This document shows positions 39,431-52,525 of a DNA stretch of 64,000 nucleotides, piece by piece. Each line of letters starts with the position of its first letter. The first letter of the stretch is position 1. Both the position numbers and the translations under genes were made by a program. The notes beneath the pieces were generated by a model. That model worked only from the letters and a program-made list of their open reading frames with translations, had not been told where the DNA came from and made no database searches. The DNA comes from Tubulanus polymorphus. Its lineage: Eukaryota; Nemertea; Palaeonemertea; Tubulaniformes; Tubulanidae. The stretch is taken from assembly GCF_964204645.1 (NCBI RefSeq), contig NC_134029.1:8050850-8114849 (forward strand), written 5' to 3'.

Positions 39431-41100
39431 CTCTCTCAGACTTGAGTGTCTTAGCATGGCTACTCTCTTTTTAAGTCTTAATCCATCTATCTTTTTTGCA
39501 GGAAGGGGTGCCAATGACATCTTTGTAATGATTTCTCAATATTTTTCCGGAGGTATCGATCTCAAGACGTACATATCTTTCATGGAGTACAGCTGCAACA
39601 TATCTTACAGTTACGTTGATCTGATTTTTAGGCCAATCAAATGGGAAAAACATTTGATGGAGAATCTTAATCATGAAAACAATGATTTTACTTCTCCGGG
39701 CACTTGGATATTCATGTTTATAACATTGATTTTCTCGGCAAATCCAGGATTAGCACCTAGACCCAATTTAAGACTTCATTCAAACCTGATATAAGACTCG
39801 GCCTGGGTACAAACCCCTGTTTTATGTGGCATCACCACATATATATGCAGACCAAATGAAATAAATTTTTCTGTAGCAGTCAATGGCTCAATGAAACGTA
39901 ATTAAAGAAAGTTGCATGATGGTATCAGGTTTGAACCCCTGTTGGGGACTGTGCAACTGATCCAGAGGTAGTTTGCTATCTGTAAAATATCACAATCTTG
40001 AGTATTAGCGCGATGTTCTGAAAACTCAGTTGTTGTTATACATGCATGTTTCTGATCTTATTTTCAACACACTACATAAAGCAGGGATGCAAAAAAAGCA
40101 TTTAGAGTAATATGAAGATCTGAAGATTACACACGAAAATTGTTTGCATTTCCGTTAAACCAGCGTTCGCTGGAGTTAATTTTTGTTTATCAGAATGGGT
40201 GAATGTATTTTATGTGAATGAAAGATCTTTCAGTGAAAAGTGTGTGGTGTTTTGATGATAAAAAATGGACACAAATATATTGTTTCGATAAAAAGGGACA
40301 CTCAGGCACTTTGAAATTTTCTTTTTGCCAATTTGGTTTTATCCATATGCAAGATTGCCCTTTTGGCTAGATTTGGACCCGGCCTTTTAAATCAAGACTA
40401 CGTACCTTTGGACCGATGTATTTGTTAAATGTGTTTAGTGAATTTGTATTCACTATTTTCTTGTACAGTATTCTTGATGAATTAACGACATTTCATACAG
40501 TATGATACCATAGTTTGAAACTCCAGTAGCAATTAATTGAAATACTATAAGCAATAGTATTCGCCTCGTTTGCTTGTTTATTTCTTCTTGAAAAATCATG
40601 TTCACTATGAAAATAATGTGTGCTTTTATAAAGCGTCTCCTCTTTTTGCTTTAAGAACTTATTAGCTTTTTTAGAAAAAAAAAATGTAATATATATGTAT
40701 TATGTAATGAAGATTATTTTTTATGATTATTAATAATGTAAACCCCAGCCACTAATGAGTGTCAGAATATGTGAAACGCAAAACAAATACAATTTGAAAC
40801 AAGGTTTCTTGATGAAAAACCAAGCTATGGTTACAACGTTGGAAGAATTTGGAGATTACTGATTAAGGGTACTCGAATCAGGGTACTTATTCGAGAGGAG
40901 GTTTTCCAGTCTGCAAGTACAACTCAACATGGATGCCTCTGAAGACTTGTTTTGGGTGTGATTTTCCATGTTTTCTGACACGCTTAGGATGGTCTGGGTT
41001 TGATAGGAGGCATTTCCGTCCGAAATGATTAATTATAATGATGTTTAAGAAGTATTGTTGTATATATGTATACTGTGTAGATCACTGTGAATGTTTTACT
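39431..41100 (+). other. 3' UTR of the voltage-sensor gene and intergenic DNA
   Basis: AATAAA occurs near 39858-39863, about 430 bases after the stop, and could end the transcript. A tRNA-like B box (39928-39938, GGTTTGAACCC) marks a decayed SINE. I see no other gene here. Confidence 0.35.
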
Positions 41101-41905
41101 GAATTATATTTTTCCCAAATTTCTTATCAATCATGAATTAGTCAAATGATTACATTCCGGGACTAAGTTCCACAGTTGTGCATTGAGATTTTACTCAAAA
41201 GCTTTACCAGAACTGGCCTAGCCGATATCATCCTCCCCCCATTAGGGATTCGAACCTGATGGCATCGCTACACTCAGCCACGGCACAAAACCCTGCCTCA
41301 CGAGACCGGGTGCGCAGGTACATACGCAGGTTTGCTGGGAGAAAACATGCAGCACCAGTCAGATTGCCTGTTGTATAATGGCTAAGGCAAATTTCACAGA
41401 TAAACTACGAACAGAAAAACCTGGGCTGAAATAAAATGGGATTTCTGATTGGCTAATCATGAGATTATCTAAGCTGTACATATAGCTGCGTACCCAGTCT
41501 AGTACGGCAGGGTTTCGTACCAGGGCGAGTCTCGATGCCATCAGGTTCAAATCCTTGTTGGAGGATAGCCGATTTTAACTCGAGTGAAAACTTCACTGCA
41601 AACTGTCCAACCAAGTCCAGCCTTGCAATGATAAATTTCCGTCTTTTTTGCCCAGACTCTATCTGGTTTATTAAAACGAATATTTTACCGAATTATATTT
41701 TTTGCAAATTTCTTATCATAATTATGAATTAGTCAAATGATTACATTCCGGGACGAAGTTCCACAGTTGAGTTTAATCAGAGCAAATGAACTTGCCGATT
41801 TAAACTTTTAAATGTAACCGGAAACTGTGGAACGGTTCCCAGCCTTGCAATGATAATTTCCGTCTTTTTTGCCCAGACTCGATCTGGTTTATTAATATTG
41901 TAATT
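41101..41905. repeat. Cluster of duplicated segments and SINE heads
   Basis: About 80 bases at 41101-41180 (aattagtcaaatgattacat, agttccacagtt) recur at 41691-41768. About 90 bases at 41605-41700 (cagccttgcaatgata, cccagactctatctggttta) recur at 41836-41905. A tRNA-like head on the minus strand (B box 41246-41256, A box 41271-41280) faces one on the plus strand (B box 41544-41554). Confidence 0.65.
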
Positions 41906-42131
41906 AGTCATATTAGATTTGGATGTCTTTGTATATGTAGCTGTTCATTGCTACGGTTTTATTGTTGTAGTATTAACATACTACTGATATTTCCCCTGCA
42001 ACTCATTACTACTTTTTAACCCAAAAAAGTTCACACGAATAACAGAAACTTTGCCAATTTAATAAGAGTTCCCGTGGTAATATAATTGTACCATGTTTTG
42101 TGTATTGGTGTCAAGAAATTGAACTTCTTTC

Positions 42132-42386
42132 AGGGGCAGATCCAGGGGGCTAGCGAGACTTTTTACAAGTCCATCAAATAATTTTGCGTGCCCTTTTCTA
42201 TTTTGTCAACTAAGATAATTGGTGCATTTCAGTGCGGTAGTACCCCTAATATTGACTTCGTGAACATCGAAGTACCAAGTACCCTTCAGTGCGGCATACA
42301 CATAATATTGTCTTTTTGACATCCAAGCACCGTTTTGGGATGTGACAAGTCCTTCAAAACCACCAGCCTCTGGATCCGCCCCTGTC
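42132..42386 (+). mobile_element. MITE with CAGGGGCGGATCCAG ends
   Basis: The left end caggggcagatccagg and the right end cctctggatccgcccctg are terminal inverted repeats. A truncated minus-strand copy at 46027-46190 lies in USP3 intron 5 and shares tttgggatgtgacaag and tattttgtcaa words. Confidence 0.7.
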
Positions 42387-43011
42387 ATTGTTGATGGTCA
42401 ACTGTAAAGGGTCAACACCCAGTTCGACGCTTAACCAGAAAATGTGAAACTCACTGGTTTCATTGAAGTGATAACAATGTGTATCTCATTTTCTTATGAA
42501 TATTGTCACAATTATCAGACCTGTCCCCCTCATTAGGTGAAATACATGTGAAGTAGATGAATACAACTACAGATTTATAAATACTAATGGTTATTAATTT
42601 ACAAGTGCTAAATTTTGAGCTAATAGCATCGTACTAACAAGTGTTTGATGATAAGCTAATTATTTGAATGCGTATATTTTGATGATTGAAGTCATTTGAA
42701 AAAGAAAGTGTTTTTGTTTGTTTGCTCTATCACCATGTTGATGACCTATCGAAATAAAAATAGAGATGACTTCAGTAATGCGATGAGTCAGCCAATGACG
42801 ACTTAAGCTTGACTGTATATTTCAAGACAACAACACCAACAAATTTGTTTGGTTGATTTCTAACAAAATCAATCCATACATTTTCAGAAACGGCTGGCTC
42901 TCTGAAAATTTTTTATTATGAAATCTGTTTTATTTTTTTTAATATGTTCAGTTATTGCGCTATTGGGGAATAGAACTTCAAATTTCTCAATTATTCAATC
43001 TTTTAGGTCTT

Positions 43012-43100
43012 TATTGATAAAGACCCAGTTCCACTTGACGCTAGTAATTAAACCTTGGAAGTCAAATTCAACTTTATAATATCTGTGGAACTGGGTCTAG
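43012..43100. mobile_element. Tiny MITE, GACCCAGTTCCAC ends
   Basis: agacccagttccac and gtggaactgggtct are inverted 60 bases apart. A second copy at 48998-49112 in a USP3 intron has the same ends (ggtccagttccacagtt, aactgtggaactgggtcc). Confidence 0.7.
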
Positions 43101-43979
43101 ATTTTTATTATGGACTGTCTTAACATAGCAATTCAAGCAATTCATGGACATCTTATAACCCACTTATGTTTGCATACGAAAGCTGCATTATTTTTTTTTT
43201 TCGTGTTACAAATTCCAAATATAATGGATTAATTGATAAATCACTCATAGCAAGCAGCATGACAAAAAACCTGCATTAGATTATTTGCTCAAATCCTGCA
43301 CTCATCAGGACCAGTGTTAAAATCTGCAAAATTGAAATTTTGAACTGGCCGCTGGTTGCCATGAATTTGAAAAATATCGTCTGTACCTCAGATGATCATC
43401 ATTCCACAATGTTTTTTTTATATTAGAAAAAAACTGTGATCTTTTATAAATAAATCAATGACGTCATACTATGGATTTTCTATCAATTAGTCAAAATCGT
43501 TTGTGACAATGTGTTGAAATCGTAATTTAATTATTCATTTGAATTATCCTGATTTTATTTATTTTATTTCTTTCTTAATGATTTGAAGTGGATGGAGACT
43601 CATGCTGAAGTTTTGTCTGTAAATTGCAAAAACTAATATTATCATGTCTTTAATTCTTAGTTTTAGAGAACAGTGTATTTTTCGTTTAACATGTAAAAGA
43701 TTCTGTATTTATTAGCACTACTGCGTGTTAGTAACATATATCCATAGAACTCAAATCAAATTGTTGATTTGAGTTCTATGATATATCATTAATTTTATCC
43801 CAATTTTTGGGTTCTGTGTATAAAATATACTAAAATAAATTAAAAAAACATTTTTTTCCTAAAAAGAAAATTGTTTAAATTATTGCTGGATTTTGTCGAT
43901 AAAAAGGAAAAGGATTCTGATAAGGAGTTCCAAATCAAGACCAGACAAGGATCGTGAAACGTAAATAAATAAACGCGAT
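43101..43979. other. No gene seen; one 38-base hairpin
   Basis: AT-rich. Holds a perfect hairpin at 43743-43780: 17-base arms starting catagaactcaaatcaa, loop attg. Confidence 0.5.
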
Positions 43980-44433
43980 CAATAATTTCCGACATTTTTC
44001 ATATCATGTGATCGGATGTCGATCATGTGACCACCGCCGTAAATTTATTATCGCGTGTATTGATTTTATAGAAATAGTGCGTCGATTGATGAGTATATGC
44101 GTGCAAATATATGAAAATTCCGTCCGAAAATTACACCGAATTTTAACTAATGACTTATTTCCTCAATAAGTATTAGACTAATCGTGGGTTTTGGATCGTT
44201 TTTTCCATTTCGTTCGGAATAAAAATTCGTCCAATTGGGCGGGCACCTGCTGCTACATAGAAGAATCCAGCGAAAAAGACGAAAAATACCAATTTAAACG
44301 GCCTGAATTCGGAGTCGTGGTAAAGGTTCGAGCCCGTTTCGGTAGCGCTACGTGTCAATTCGATCGTATACTCGACTAATACCGGGGTATTCGGCGCACA
44401 GGTTATGCGCCAGCGTCGCAATTTACCTTCAAA
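43980..44433 (+). promoter_or_regulatory. Probable USP3 promoter / 5' UTR
   Basis: This is the 450 bases before the USP3 start codon. It is less AT-rich than the DNA to its left and contains two identical ATCATGTGA sites (44003-44011 and 44022-44030), E-box-like cores (CATGTG) 19 bases apart. No TATA box stands out. The transcription start cannot be fixed from sequence alone. Confidence 0.35.
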
Positions 44434-47400
44434 ATGGAATGTCCTCATTTGACGGAAAGCATATGCATTACGACACCCTCCTCTATACCCGATGGAAGCC
44501 CTTCTGATTGGTGTTGTTCAGGTATATGATAGTTATTTTTGCATTGGGTCTAGTGTAATTTATACGTTCGGTTTGATTTTTTCGACACAAATTGATGCAT
44601 GCCGCTGCCAAAATGTTTTGAAAATGGTTCTTCGAATCACGAGGACAGGTCCGATGCAGCGGGCAGTCACTCGGCCCCTGGTCCGGAGGGCACTCGTAAA
44701 CTCAAATCAAGGCCCGCTGCTCAAGCTGGTGGGCCTGTTTCAAATGGGCTGGTTTTAACCTTAAAAAGCTACCAGCCCCGCCCAAAGTTGGGGCTCGCAT
44801 CGCCCGCAGCTTGTAGACACCCTTTCAAACGATTCAGATTGATGCTGGTACCAAACCCCCAGAGACATGCGCATCTAACTCTTGCGCAGTGCTGTTCAAA
44901 TCAGTCGTCTAATTCCCAATCACTCCTTTCTTTATCAAATAAACACATACAATTCACAGTGTGATGATAATTTTTTGTCTTACATTACAAAAATTTGTTG
45001 TAATAAAGTTCTAAATAATTTCTTTGATTTTATTAAGTTGTAAATATTTTCTTAAATGATTCAGCGTGTAAGACAAATCGTAGTCCATGGATGTGTTTGG
45101 CCTGTGGGGTTGTGAACTGCGGTCGGTAAGTAGGCCTACTGGTGCCCATCGATGAATTATCGGCTCAAGTGGCCTAGCTAGATTTGATATTTGAAAAGGG
45201 TACATTCAGTCAATTTAAAGCACAATTTCTAGCTGAAATGGCCCTAGATAGTACGGTATCTGTCAACAACTGGAAACATTTTTTTCTCATTTCAGGTACG
45301 TATCTGCCCATGCTTTACGTCATTATGAGGAGGACCGACAGCATTGTGTGTGCCTCGACTGCCAAACATATGTTGCATTTTGGTAAGTTTCTATGTTGTT
45401 TTCAGGGGCATTTTTTGCATAATAGCTGCATCTTTCAAATCAAACAAGGAGTCCTTAAAACCGTGACTTAAAGTCAGTTCTCTAGACCAAGTTCATAGAT
45501 GGTTAAAATCATTTATTGTCAACCAAAAAGTTATTGGTCTACATTCAAGTTTTTTTGAATGTTTCATGCATGTCTCCAATTGAAATGGCTCGAAGAAATC
45601 ATTGGGTCTGTGAGTTGTCACTTTGTTCCGAAGTTTCTGATTTTTCTGTTAATTTCACCCATTTTTTACAGTTATGCATGTGATGACTTCGTTATAAATG
45701 ATACGTCATCAAATAAAATTGATCAAGTTCGTAAAGTCTTGCAAGATTTAGAAAGGTAGGGTATTCAGAAGCAATTTGTCACGAAAAAAATCTTGGGGAA
45801 AATATACATTAAGGCATTTCGATGTCAAAGGGAAAATAAAGACTGACCCACAGATGCGATACTTTATTTACCCGAAGGATTTTCTTTGTGTGTATTTTGT
45901 AACAGCGCTCACAAGTCAAACAGGGAAAATCAGGACACAAAGAGAAGAAAGACGTCAGTTGTGGAATCTGCTGAATATCACAAGAAGCTCAAAACGGTAG
46001 ATTATTGTTATTATTATTTTACTTGGAACTTGTCACATCCCAAAAGGGCACATTAATGTCCACAAAGGCATTGAAGGAGCACTACAACACTGAAATGTAT
46101 GAATTATCTTTTTGACAAAATAAAAAAGGCACTTTCATGGACTTAAACAAATCTTACAAATCCCCTGGATTCAGAGCCACCCCTGAAAGGCTCTAACTAC
46201 ATAGCATTAATGTATGAATTTTTCTCATGATTTGTTGTACGTCAATCTCATTGTATTGAGGGAGTTTATGAAGGCAGGCTTTCAAACACATACACATGTG
46301 TTGTAAAATCCATTCTATTGTACGTTACAGGACGATGGTGCTACTAAAAAACCCCGGTCATCGGGTCTCCGGAACTTAGGGAATACATGTTTTATGAACG
46401 CAGTTTTACAATCACTCAGGTATCGCGCTCGCCTGACGAGGAACTCGTAAAACGCTCGATTATTTTCTAGCGGCTGAAAAATAATCTATTCACGTCGAAA
46501 TGCGATTTTTTTTAACCTTTTAAGTAACATCCATGAATTCTGTGGTTACATCAAGCAACTTCCTCCAGTCGAAAAACCGCCGAAAAGGAAAGTACGGCAT
46601 ACACGTCGAACGAAAGAAGAGGAAGACTTGTAAGTTCAAATCTTAACTTTTATCTTATTTGGGACAGCAGGCTATTGCATTGCATTCACTTATCTATACA
46701 TTCCTTCATTCATCTGTTGAAATGTACACCCCTCCGACCATAGATGGATCAAGTTATTTTGCAAACGTTTGAAGATGCTTCAATGGATTATCTTGATATT
46801 TGGTTTAACATGTATCTACCCTAAACATATCTGCAGCCCAAAAAACTGGCCCAGGCAAGTATGGTTGACTGGCAGCCATTTTTGTCAGAATTAGCAATTT
46901 TAACACATTTTATGTGTCTCATGGACACCGGTGTTTTTTATGGGAAATTTTGAAGACGCTTCATCAATGATAACTCTGTTAATTCACTATATTGGATATT
47001 GAAATTGTCAGATTTTCAAGCATTTTACCAAGAAGGCACGCTGTCCTTGGACCCCTCGTTTATTCCGTTGAGTACCACTGAGGGCATACTTAGGTAACAG
47101 GAAAGGTCTCGTTATTATTGTTATAGTTTACTGGTGGAGGAACTGAGGAAGACTTTAATAGCTTTGTGGCAGGGAAGTAAGCAAGCTATATCCCCCGATA
47201 ATCTGTTCTCTGTTATATGGAAAGTGGTCCCTCGATTCAGGTATGTCTTAAAACCCAGTGCGATAATTTTTTCCATAAACTTTTTTGTGTATGTTCGATG
47301 TTTTAAAGTATAAATGTAAAAAATAATGGCCAGTTAAGTTATAAAACCCGTGTACATGTCCCTAGCCATAAATTCTTGACTTGTAACACAGTAACAAACC

Positions 47401-50400
47401 AGAAATATTTGGTAAACTTCACAGACACAATGAGGAAGAAAAAATTTCTCAACCCACTGGGCACCACTTAAGAGAGCATTATGTGTGGGTTCAAGGTTAC
47501 CTCTGATGGCGAGAGAGTGCTGACAAGAACTCAGGATCTCTCAGGGTGGCCACTTATCCAGAAATGTGGAAGATTAAGGGAATTTTCTTTTAAAAAGTTA
47601 ACGAATAGTTCTGGGAATTTTATAAAAAAGCTAAAAATCAGGGAAATATGTGGAGATCACTAAATGGCTTGTATAATCAAACAGTTTCCATCTATGTCTT
47701 AACATATTTGACTGTGTTGATTTATTGGATTCTTAGTGGATCAAGTCGGGGAAAACAACGTGCATGTCAGGGAGACTGCGCACCTCTTGATAGCAAATCT
47801 TGCGGATAACATTCGTTGTTTGAAATGATTTATCCGTATTTCAGAGGATATCAGCAGCAGGACGCGCACGAGTTCATGCGATACCTACTCGACCGGCTAC
47901 ACACCGAACTACTGACGTTGCTTCCGTATCCCGATAACAACAGTCCGTACATCGGTCCGAAGAACAAAAGCACAATCGTCACGGCGATATTCGGCGGATT
48001 GTTGCAGAATGAGGTCAATTGTCTTATATGCGGGATGGAATCGAAAAAACATGACCCTTTTCTAGGTGATTAGATAAGTGAATTTTAGATGAAATGAACC
48101 ATGTAGAATATTTCAATGCGGCCGCTCCCTCTTAACATTAGCTGTACACTTGATTGCTTTTAGTTCTTTGCAAAAATACAGTATCCACAAATTTTGGTAT
48201 ACATGAAATCAGGATTTCCCTCGATGTATTATACTAAGTGAACTTCTTGGGCCAGGTCAACAATAGATACTTATTCATTATAGTTCAGACCAAAGTAGGT
48301 TCATTTCAGTCCTATATGAGCAAAATTAACAAGTCCATTTTGGTCTCATGTCTGAATTCTGGAACTGAACAGATCATTGGAATTCTTAGCCCTTTCATTA
48401 AAGGGCTCAGAGATGTTGCTATCTTTCGATACAGATTTTGATTAAATCACAGTACACCGCACCGTGGGGTAGACACAGTATGGGATGGGCCAATTGTACA
48501 CATAATAGCAGTGTAAAGGCATTGAAAGGGTTAATTTATGAACTGGTCCCGTGTTGTTTTGATAGGTTATCATTTTCAGCTAAGCGTTGAGATTCGTGTT
48601 AACGATTGAATCTGCTATTGATTGTTGAAATCTCTTTATCGTTGAATAGAATTCTAAATTGATGCGTTGCAATATTTCAGACCTATCGTTAGATATTCCA
48701 CCGGAGTTTTCCTCGTCGAAGTCAAAAGGAGGTGATCTGTGCAATTTATCAGGTTAGTTAACACGACTTTTCTAAACTAAGATGTTGGTACGCCGGCTTC
48801 GTCATCTTACAGGGTGGCCACTGACCTGAATCAGAAAAATCTGGGAAAGCTAATCTTACCAAAAACCTGGAAAACTCTTGGAATTCAGAGATAATATTAT
48901 TGACCGTGTTTCAATAAAAAATTGATTAATTGGAACATTTTATACCTAGAAATTTCTCTGATTCACTCAGGGAATTTAATGTAATCACGGAAAACTCAGG
49001 GTCCAGTTCCACAGTTCCAAGTTACGATTTAATTCTTGAGTTAACTCATCGAAAATGAACTAACTTTAACTCGGAGTTAATTCTAACTCACAACTGTGGA
49101 ACTGGGTCCTGGGAATTTGTAAATGGGGGGAAAGCCACTTTGCAAAAATGGATGTTTCCTTCTTGCTCTATATGATATTTTTCCTGCAGATTGTTTGAAA
49201 AGTTTTACGGATGTCGAAGAATTAGAAGAATCCGAGTTGTATATGTGCAGTAACTGTAAACTAAAGCAAAGGTCGACGAAAAAGTTCTGGATCCGAAGTC
49301 TACCGAATGTAAGTTGGTAAACAGCCCGATTGAACTGAACTTCTTGGAAAGTGTTGCGTTGCTGGGCGGGTATTAATTTCGAACCCTGGGCAAGACGAGA
49401 GTCAACACAATGTCACATTGTGTTGATTCTCATCCCAGCAGCTATTGGGTACGCAGAGCTATTAACTGTTCCTGATTTTCAGTATTTGTTACTATTTTAT
49501 AACAAGAAATACTGATCCCATTTGTTTGATGCATATGTTACTGAGGGTCTTACTGGTAATTACCGATTAATTTGAACATTATCTTTCACATTTCAATGAA
49601 ATGTTTCTGAAAAAAATTCAATTTGTTACCGATAGCACTTTTTGGCAGGTTGGCAGCCCTGAGCGGCTGATCTCAATGATAAAGCAACTCGGACTCAAAA
49701 TTTTGAAATTTGTTAAGGAACAGTTCTACCTGACGAAATCCATTTAAGCTAGTCAGACGTAGACTATGTAGTATATATATAAAAGACCGACAATATTTAA
49801 GATTTATAGTGGAAAATACCGGTAGATAAACTGGTGTTTCATGTAGAATGGATTCATTTCTTAAGTTCTTATCTTTGAAGACTACCCAAAATGTCGGTTT
49901 AACCAATTTCGTTTTTACTAATCATCAGTGTAGTGGTTCTTTTAGGTTCTATCGGTATCGATGGCCGAAGTGTCACCAATGTTTTGTGTTCGTTTCAGGT
50001 ATTATGTCTACATCTAAAGAGATTTCGATGGAGTACGTACTTCAGAGTGAAGGTTGAGACTTACGTACACTTTCCCGTGCGCGGCTTGGATATGAGTCGT
50101 TATGTGCTCGACAATCTGGTAAGACATTGATAGTTCACTGATTTATACGGCCTAGTAACACGTTGGATGATATAATTGACTCACCGATGCTGAATGCTTT
50201 GTTTCTGAACGGGTTTTCTTAAGTTTTCGTAAATCGTGTATTTTCAGCACGAAACTAGGAATAGTTTTCTGGGCAGTAATGAATATGATTTAGCAGCTGT
50301 TATTGTGCATCATGGATCCGGGTAAGTTTTGATAAAGTTTTGATTTGATAGGTCTTCGGGTGAATGTTTTTCTTGGGGGTAGTAGCCTTGAAAGTGCTTC

Positions 50401-50836
50401 TCAATTTGGTTGGCGTTGAGGCTATAAACCTGTTGTTTCTCCTAATCGGCCTAGTCATTTTGTAAATCGCAATAAAATTTGTAATCAGTTCATTTCTATA
50501 GCTTGATTTTACAAAAAAGTTATGCACAGGATAGATAGGCTTCTAGTGGGGTCAACTTTTTAGCTCAGCAGAAATGAGAAACTAGTTATCACTCGTTTAT
50601 CATGTTTAATGATTGGTCCCTTATTCATTTCTCCGTCCAATTTTGTGTATAATTACAGAGCTGGCTCTGGCCATTATACGGCGTATGCTATGCACGAAGG
50701 ACGTTGGTATAACTTCAACGACAGCACTGTGACCGTGTGCGACGAGGAAACCGTCGCGAAGTGTAAAGCCTACATTCTGTTCTACGTTCGTCGCGAGCTC
50801 AAATTACCCGACTACTTGACGCCTCACATGAAGTGA
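44434..50836 (+). CDS. USP3: Ubiquitin carboxyl-terminal hydrolase 3 (USP3), complete, 14 exons
   Basis: USP3 is a cysteine protease that removes ubiquitin from histones H2A and H2B and acts in chromatin and the DNA damage response. Exons: 44434-44521, 45065-45125, 45296-45382, 45672-45755, 45906-45996, 46331-46419, 46525-46629, 47127-47240, 47845-48065, 48681-48752, 49190-49308, 49999-50118, 50248-50321, 50659-50836. All junctions are GT..AG and in phase, giving 500 residues (vertebrate USP3 about 520). The start MECPHL and WCCSAC match vertebrate USP3. The ZnF-UBP domain follows ([30 protein letters not shown]). The USP domain has the Cys box GNTCFMNA (Cys codon 46388-46390), QQQDAHEF, two CxxC knuckles (CLICG, CSNC), the His box GSGHYTAYA (His codon 50672-50674) and NFNDSTVT. 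It ends in TGA. The orthology call rests on near-continuous similarity along the whole length. Introns 5, 8, 10 and 11 hold repeat insertions. Confidence 0.97.
46027..46190 (-). mobile_element. Truncated MITE copy in USP3 intron 5
   Basis: Reverse-complement relative of 42132-42386 (cttgtcacatcccaaaagggc, ttttgacaaaata). It does not interrupt a USP3 exon. Confidence 0.5.
48998..49112. mobile_element. Tiny MITE copy in a USP3 intron
   Basis: Ends ggtccagttccacagtt and aactgtggaactgggtcc, same family as 43012-43100. The interior repeats gagttaa-type words. Confidence 0.7.
49467..49662 (+). repeat. Interspersed repeat, copy 2, in a USP3 intron
   Basis: Diverged copy of 32697-32874. Confidence 0.5.
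50431..50600 (+). repeat. Interspersed repeat, copy 2, in the last USP3 intron
   Basis: Matches 10925-11115 (tcctaatcgg, aatttgtaatcagttcattt, agataggct, tttagctcagca). Confidence 0.6.
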
Positions 50837-51779
50837 CGCGATGGATAGCGAGATGGATAGCGAGAGTAGTACGAATCGATTGTTTAGATCGTCGGGAAGG
50901 TCACGCGAGTCGAACAGTACGATACGATCTTCGTAAGGCTATCATCGAATTCGAGGATCCTGCATATCAACACGTGAACCCATTCTCGAATGACTGGCTT
51001 CAGAAACGGGTTTAACAACAGCACGCGATGCTTGGAGATTTTTATGCATACAAAAAATACTTAATAGTACTTAGTAGAAATTTTTGATCAGGAAATTGCC
51101 AGATAAATGCCGAAGAGTGCTGGAGATAATTTGAAAATTAAAAAGAAAATACTACCCCAGTGTGTTGAGTAACGAGCATACCGCTATATAGCGTCTTCAC
51201 CACGGTGCAGTGTATCGTTATTTACTAATATTTCTATGTTTGACAGGTGCTGCCATCTTTCACTAGAGATAACTATCGATGCGGTGTACTAGCCTAGCAT
51301 GTTTTTAAAATAGGAAACATGGGCGATACTTATGATGTTTAACGAAGTCTTGATGGCAGTAGAATATATATTTCTTGGTTCATATCATCGAGTGCAACTG
51401 ATCTCTACGGGTCATAAACATACAGCAACTCGCCATCATCATTCTTTCAACCATATCTAGTGGGATACCGTTGCACTGAAATGTTGTGTAAGTAGAAAAA
51501 ATGTGTACGCTAGGCTAAGTGCTTTTTAAGACGATGTACCTTTCGACGGGCATGATCACTGTTGTTAAGTCTTACGAGTGATATAAGGACACTTTGATTA
51601 ATGAAAATACAAAAATTAAAAAGGTCTACGAGAATTTTTAGAAGAGGAATATGATTATTTCGGAATTTCTGCTTTCATAGCATTGTTGCCCAAGTTCAAG
51701 TTGTTCATCTTCTATCAAACTGGGTCCAGGCATTCGTAATGGTTATTGTGTACGATGTGTTGGAAAACTTATCTATCTC

Positions 51780-51840
51780 ATGGATTCAAACCTGATGGCA
51801 TCCATAGATTCCGCCATAGCACGAAACCTCGCCTTTGGTA
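51780..51840 (-). mobile_element. Decayed SINE head
   Basis: B box on the minus strand (ggattcaaacc at 51782-51792 read in reverse), then gatgccat as in the 41.2-41.6 kb SINE heads, so the same family. Confidence 0.4.
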
Positions 51841-52167
51841 GTAGACAACTTATCAGAATATGATCGTTTCAAGAATCATATATCTGCATTTTTTTCGGTC
51901 AATACTGAACTAATAACTGTGCATCCAGTTAATGAACAAAAAATATTTATTATCATATTGTTATTATCATTTCCTTGATGAAGTTTAATCAAAACTGTCA
52001 GAAAAGGAATTACAAGATCATCAACTGTGGGTTTTGTTCATTAACTCTGAAGTACTGAGATCAATTCAGTTTACCAGTCATTTGTATCCAGTCTATTCAT
52101 GGCAGAGTCTTGAGATGCCATTACCAGTTTGATTCCCTGCATCGGAGAATATCCCGTGTAATCCGTG

Positions 52168-52268
52168 GCGCGGTTTTATAGACTGGTATCAACTTTAACC
52201 TGGGAGTTAACTCAATTCATTTTCAATTCAGTTAGCCCACCGGTTTATACCAGTCTACAAAACCAGCC
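52168..52268. mobile_element. Short MITE
   Basis: gcggttttatagactggta and taccagtctacaaaaccagccgc are inverted with a short interior of gttaactcaattcatttt type. Confidence 0.6.
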
Positions 52269-52486
52269 GCATTATGCTTAGCAGAGAGCTAATTCTCTAT
52301 CTTTGTAATGAAGTGTATAGACATACCCGGTATGTGTAATGTATAATGTAATATGTATATAGTTATGATTATTATTATTATTATTATTATTCCGCTATTC
52401 TGTGATATAAAAGTCAACACGTCGTTAGATTCCATATTGTTGTATAGGTGGCGTTGTAGTGTATCACTGCCAGATGATCTATTATA

Positions 52487-52492
<6 letters not shown>

Positions 52493-52522
<30 letters not shown>
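52493..52522. repeat. TA microsatellite
   Basis: About 30 bases of alternating TA, preceded by an ATT trinucleotide run near 52370-52390. Confidence 0.9.

Positions 52523-52525
<3 letters not shown>

Noticed and set aside
44173-44448. 91-residue minus-strand ORF with a hydrophobic stretch, overlapping the USP3 start codon
   Set aside because: It overlaps the secure first coding exon of USP3 and its promoter, has no splice partner and matches no family I know. Most likely chance.
44599-44964. 121-residue plus-strand ORF starting MPLPKC
   Set aside because: It lies inside USP3 intron 1 (44522-45064). The true first exon is 44434-44521, which matches the vertebrate N-terminus.
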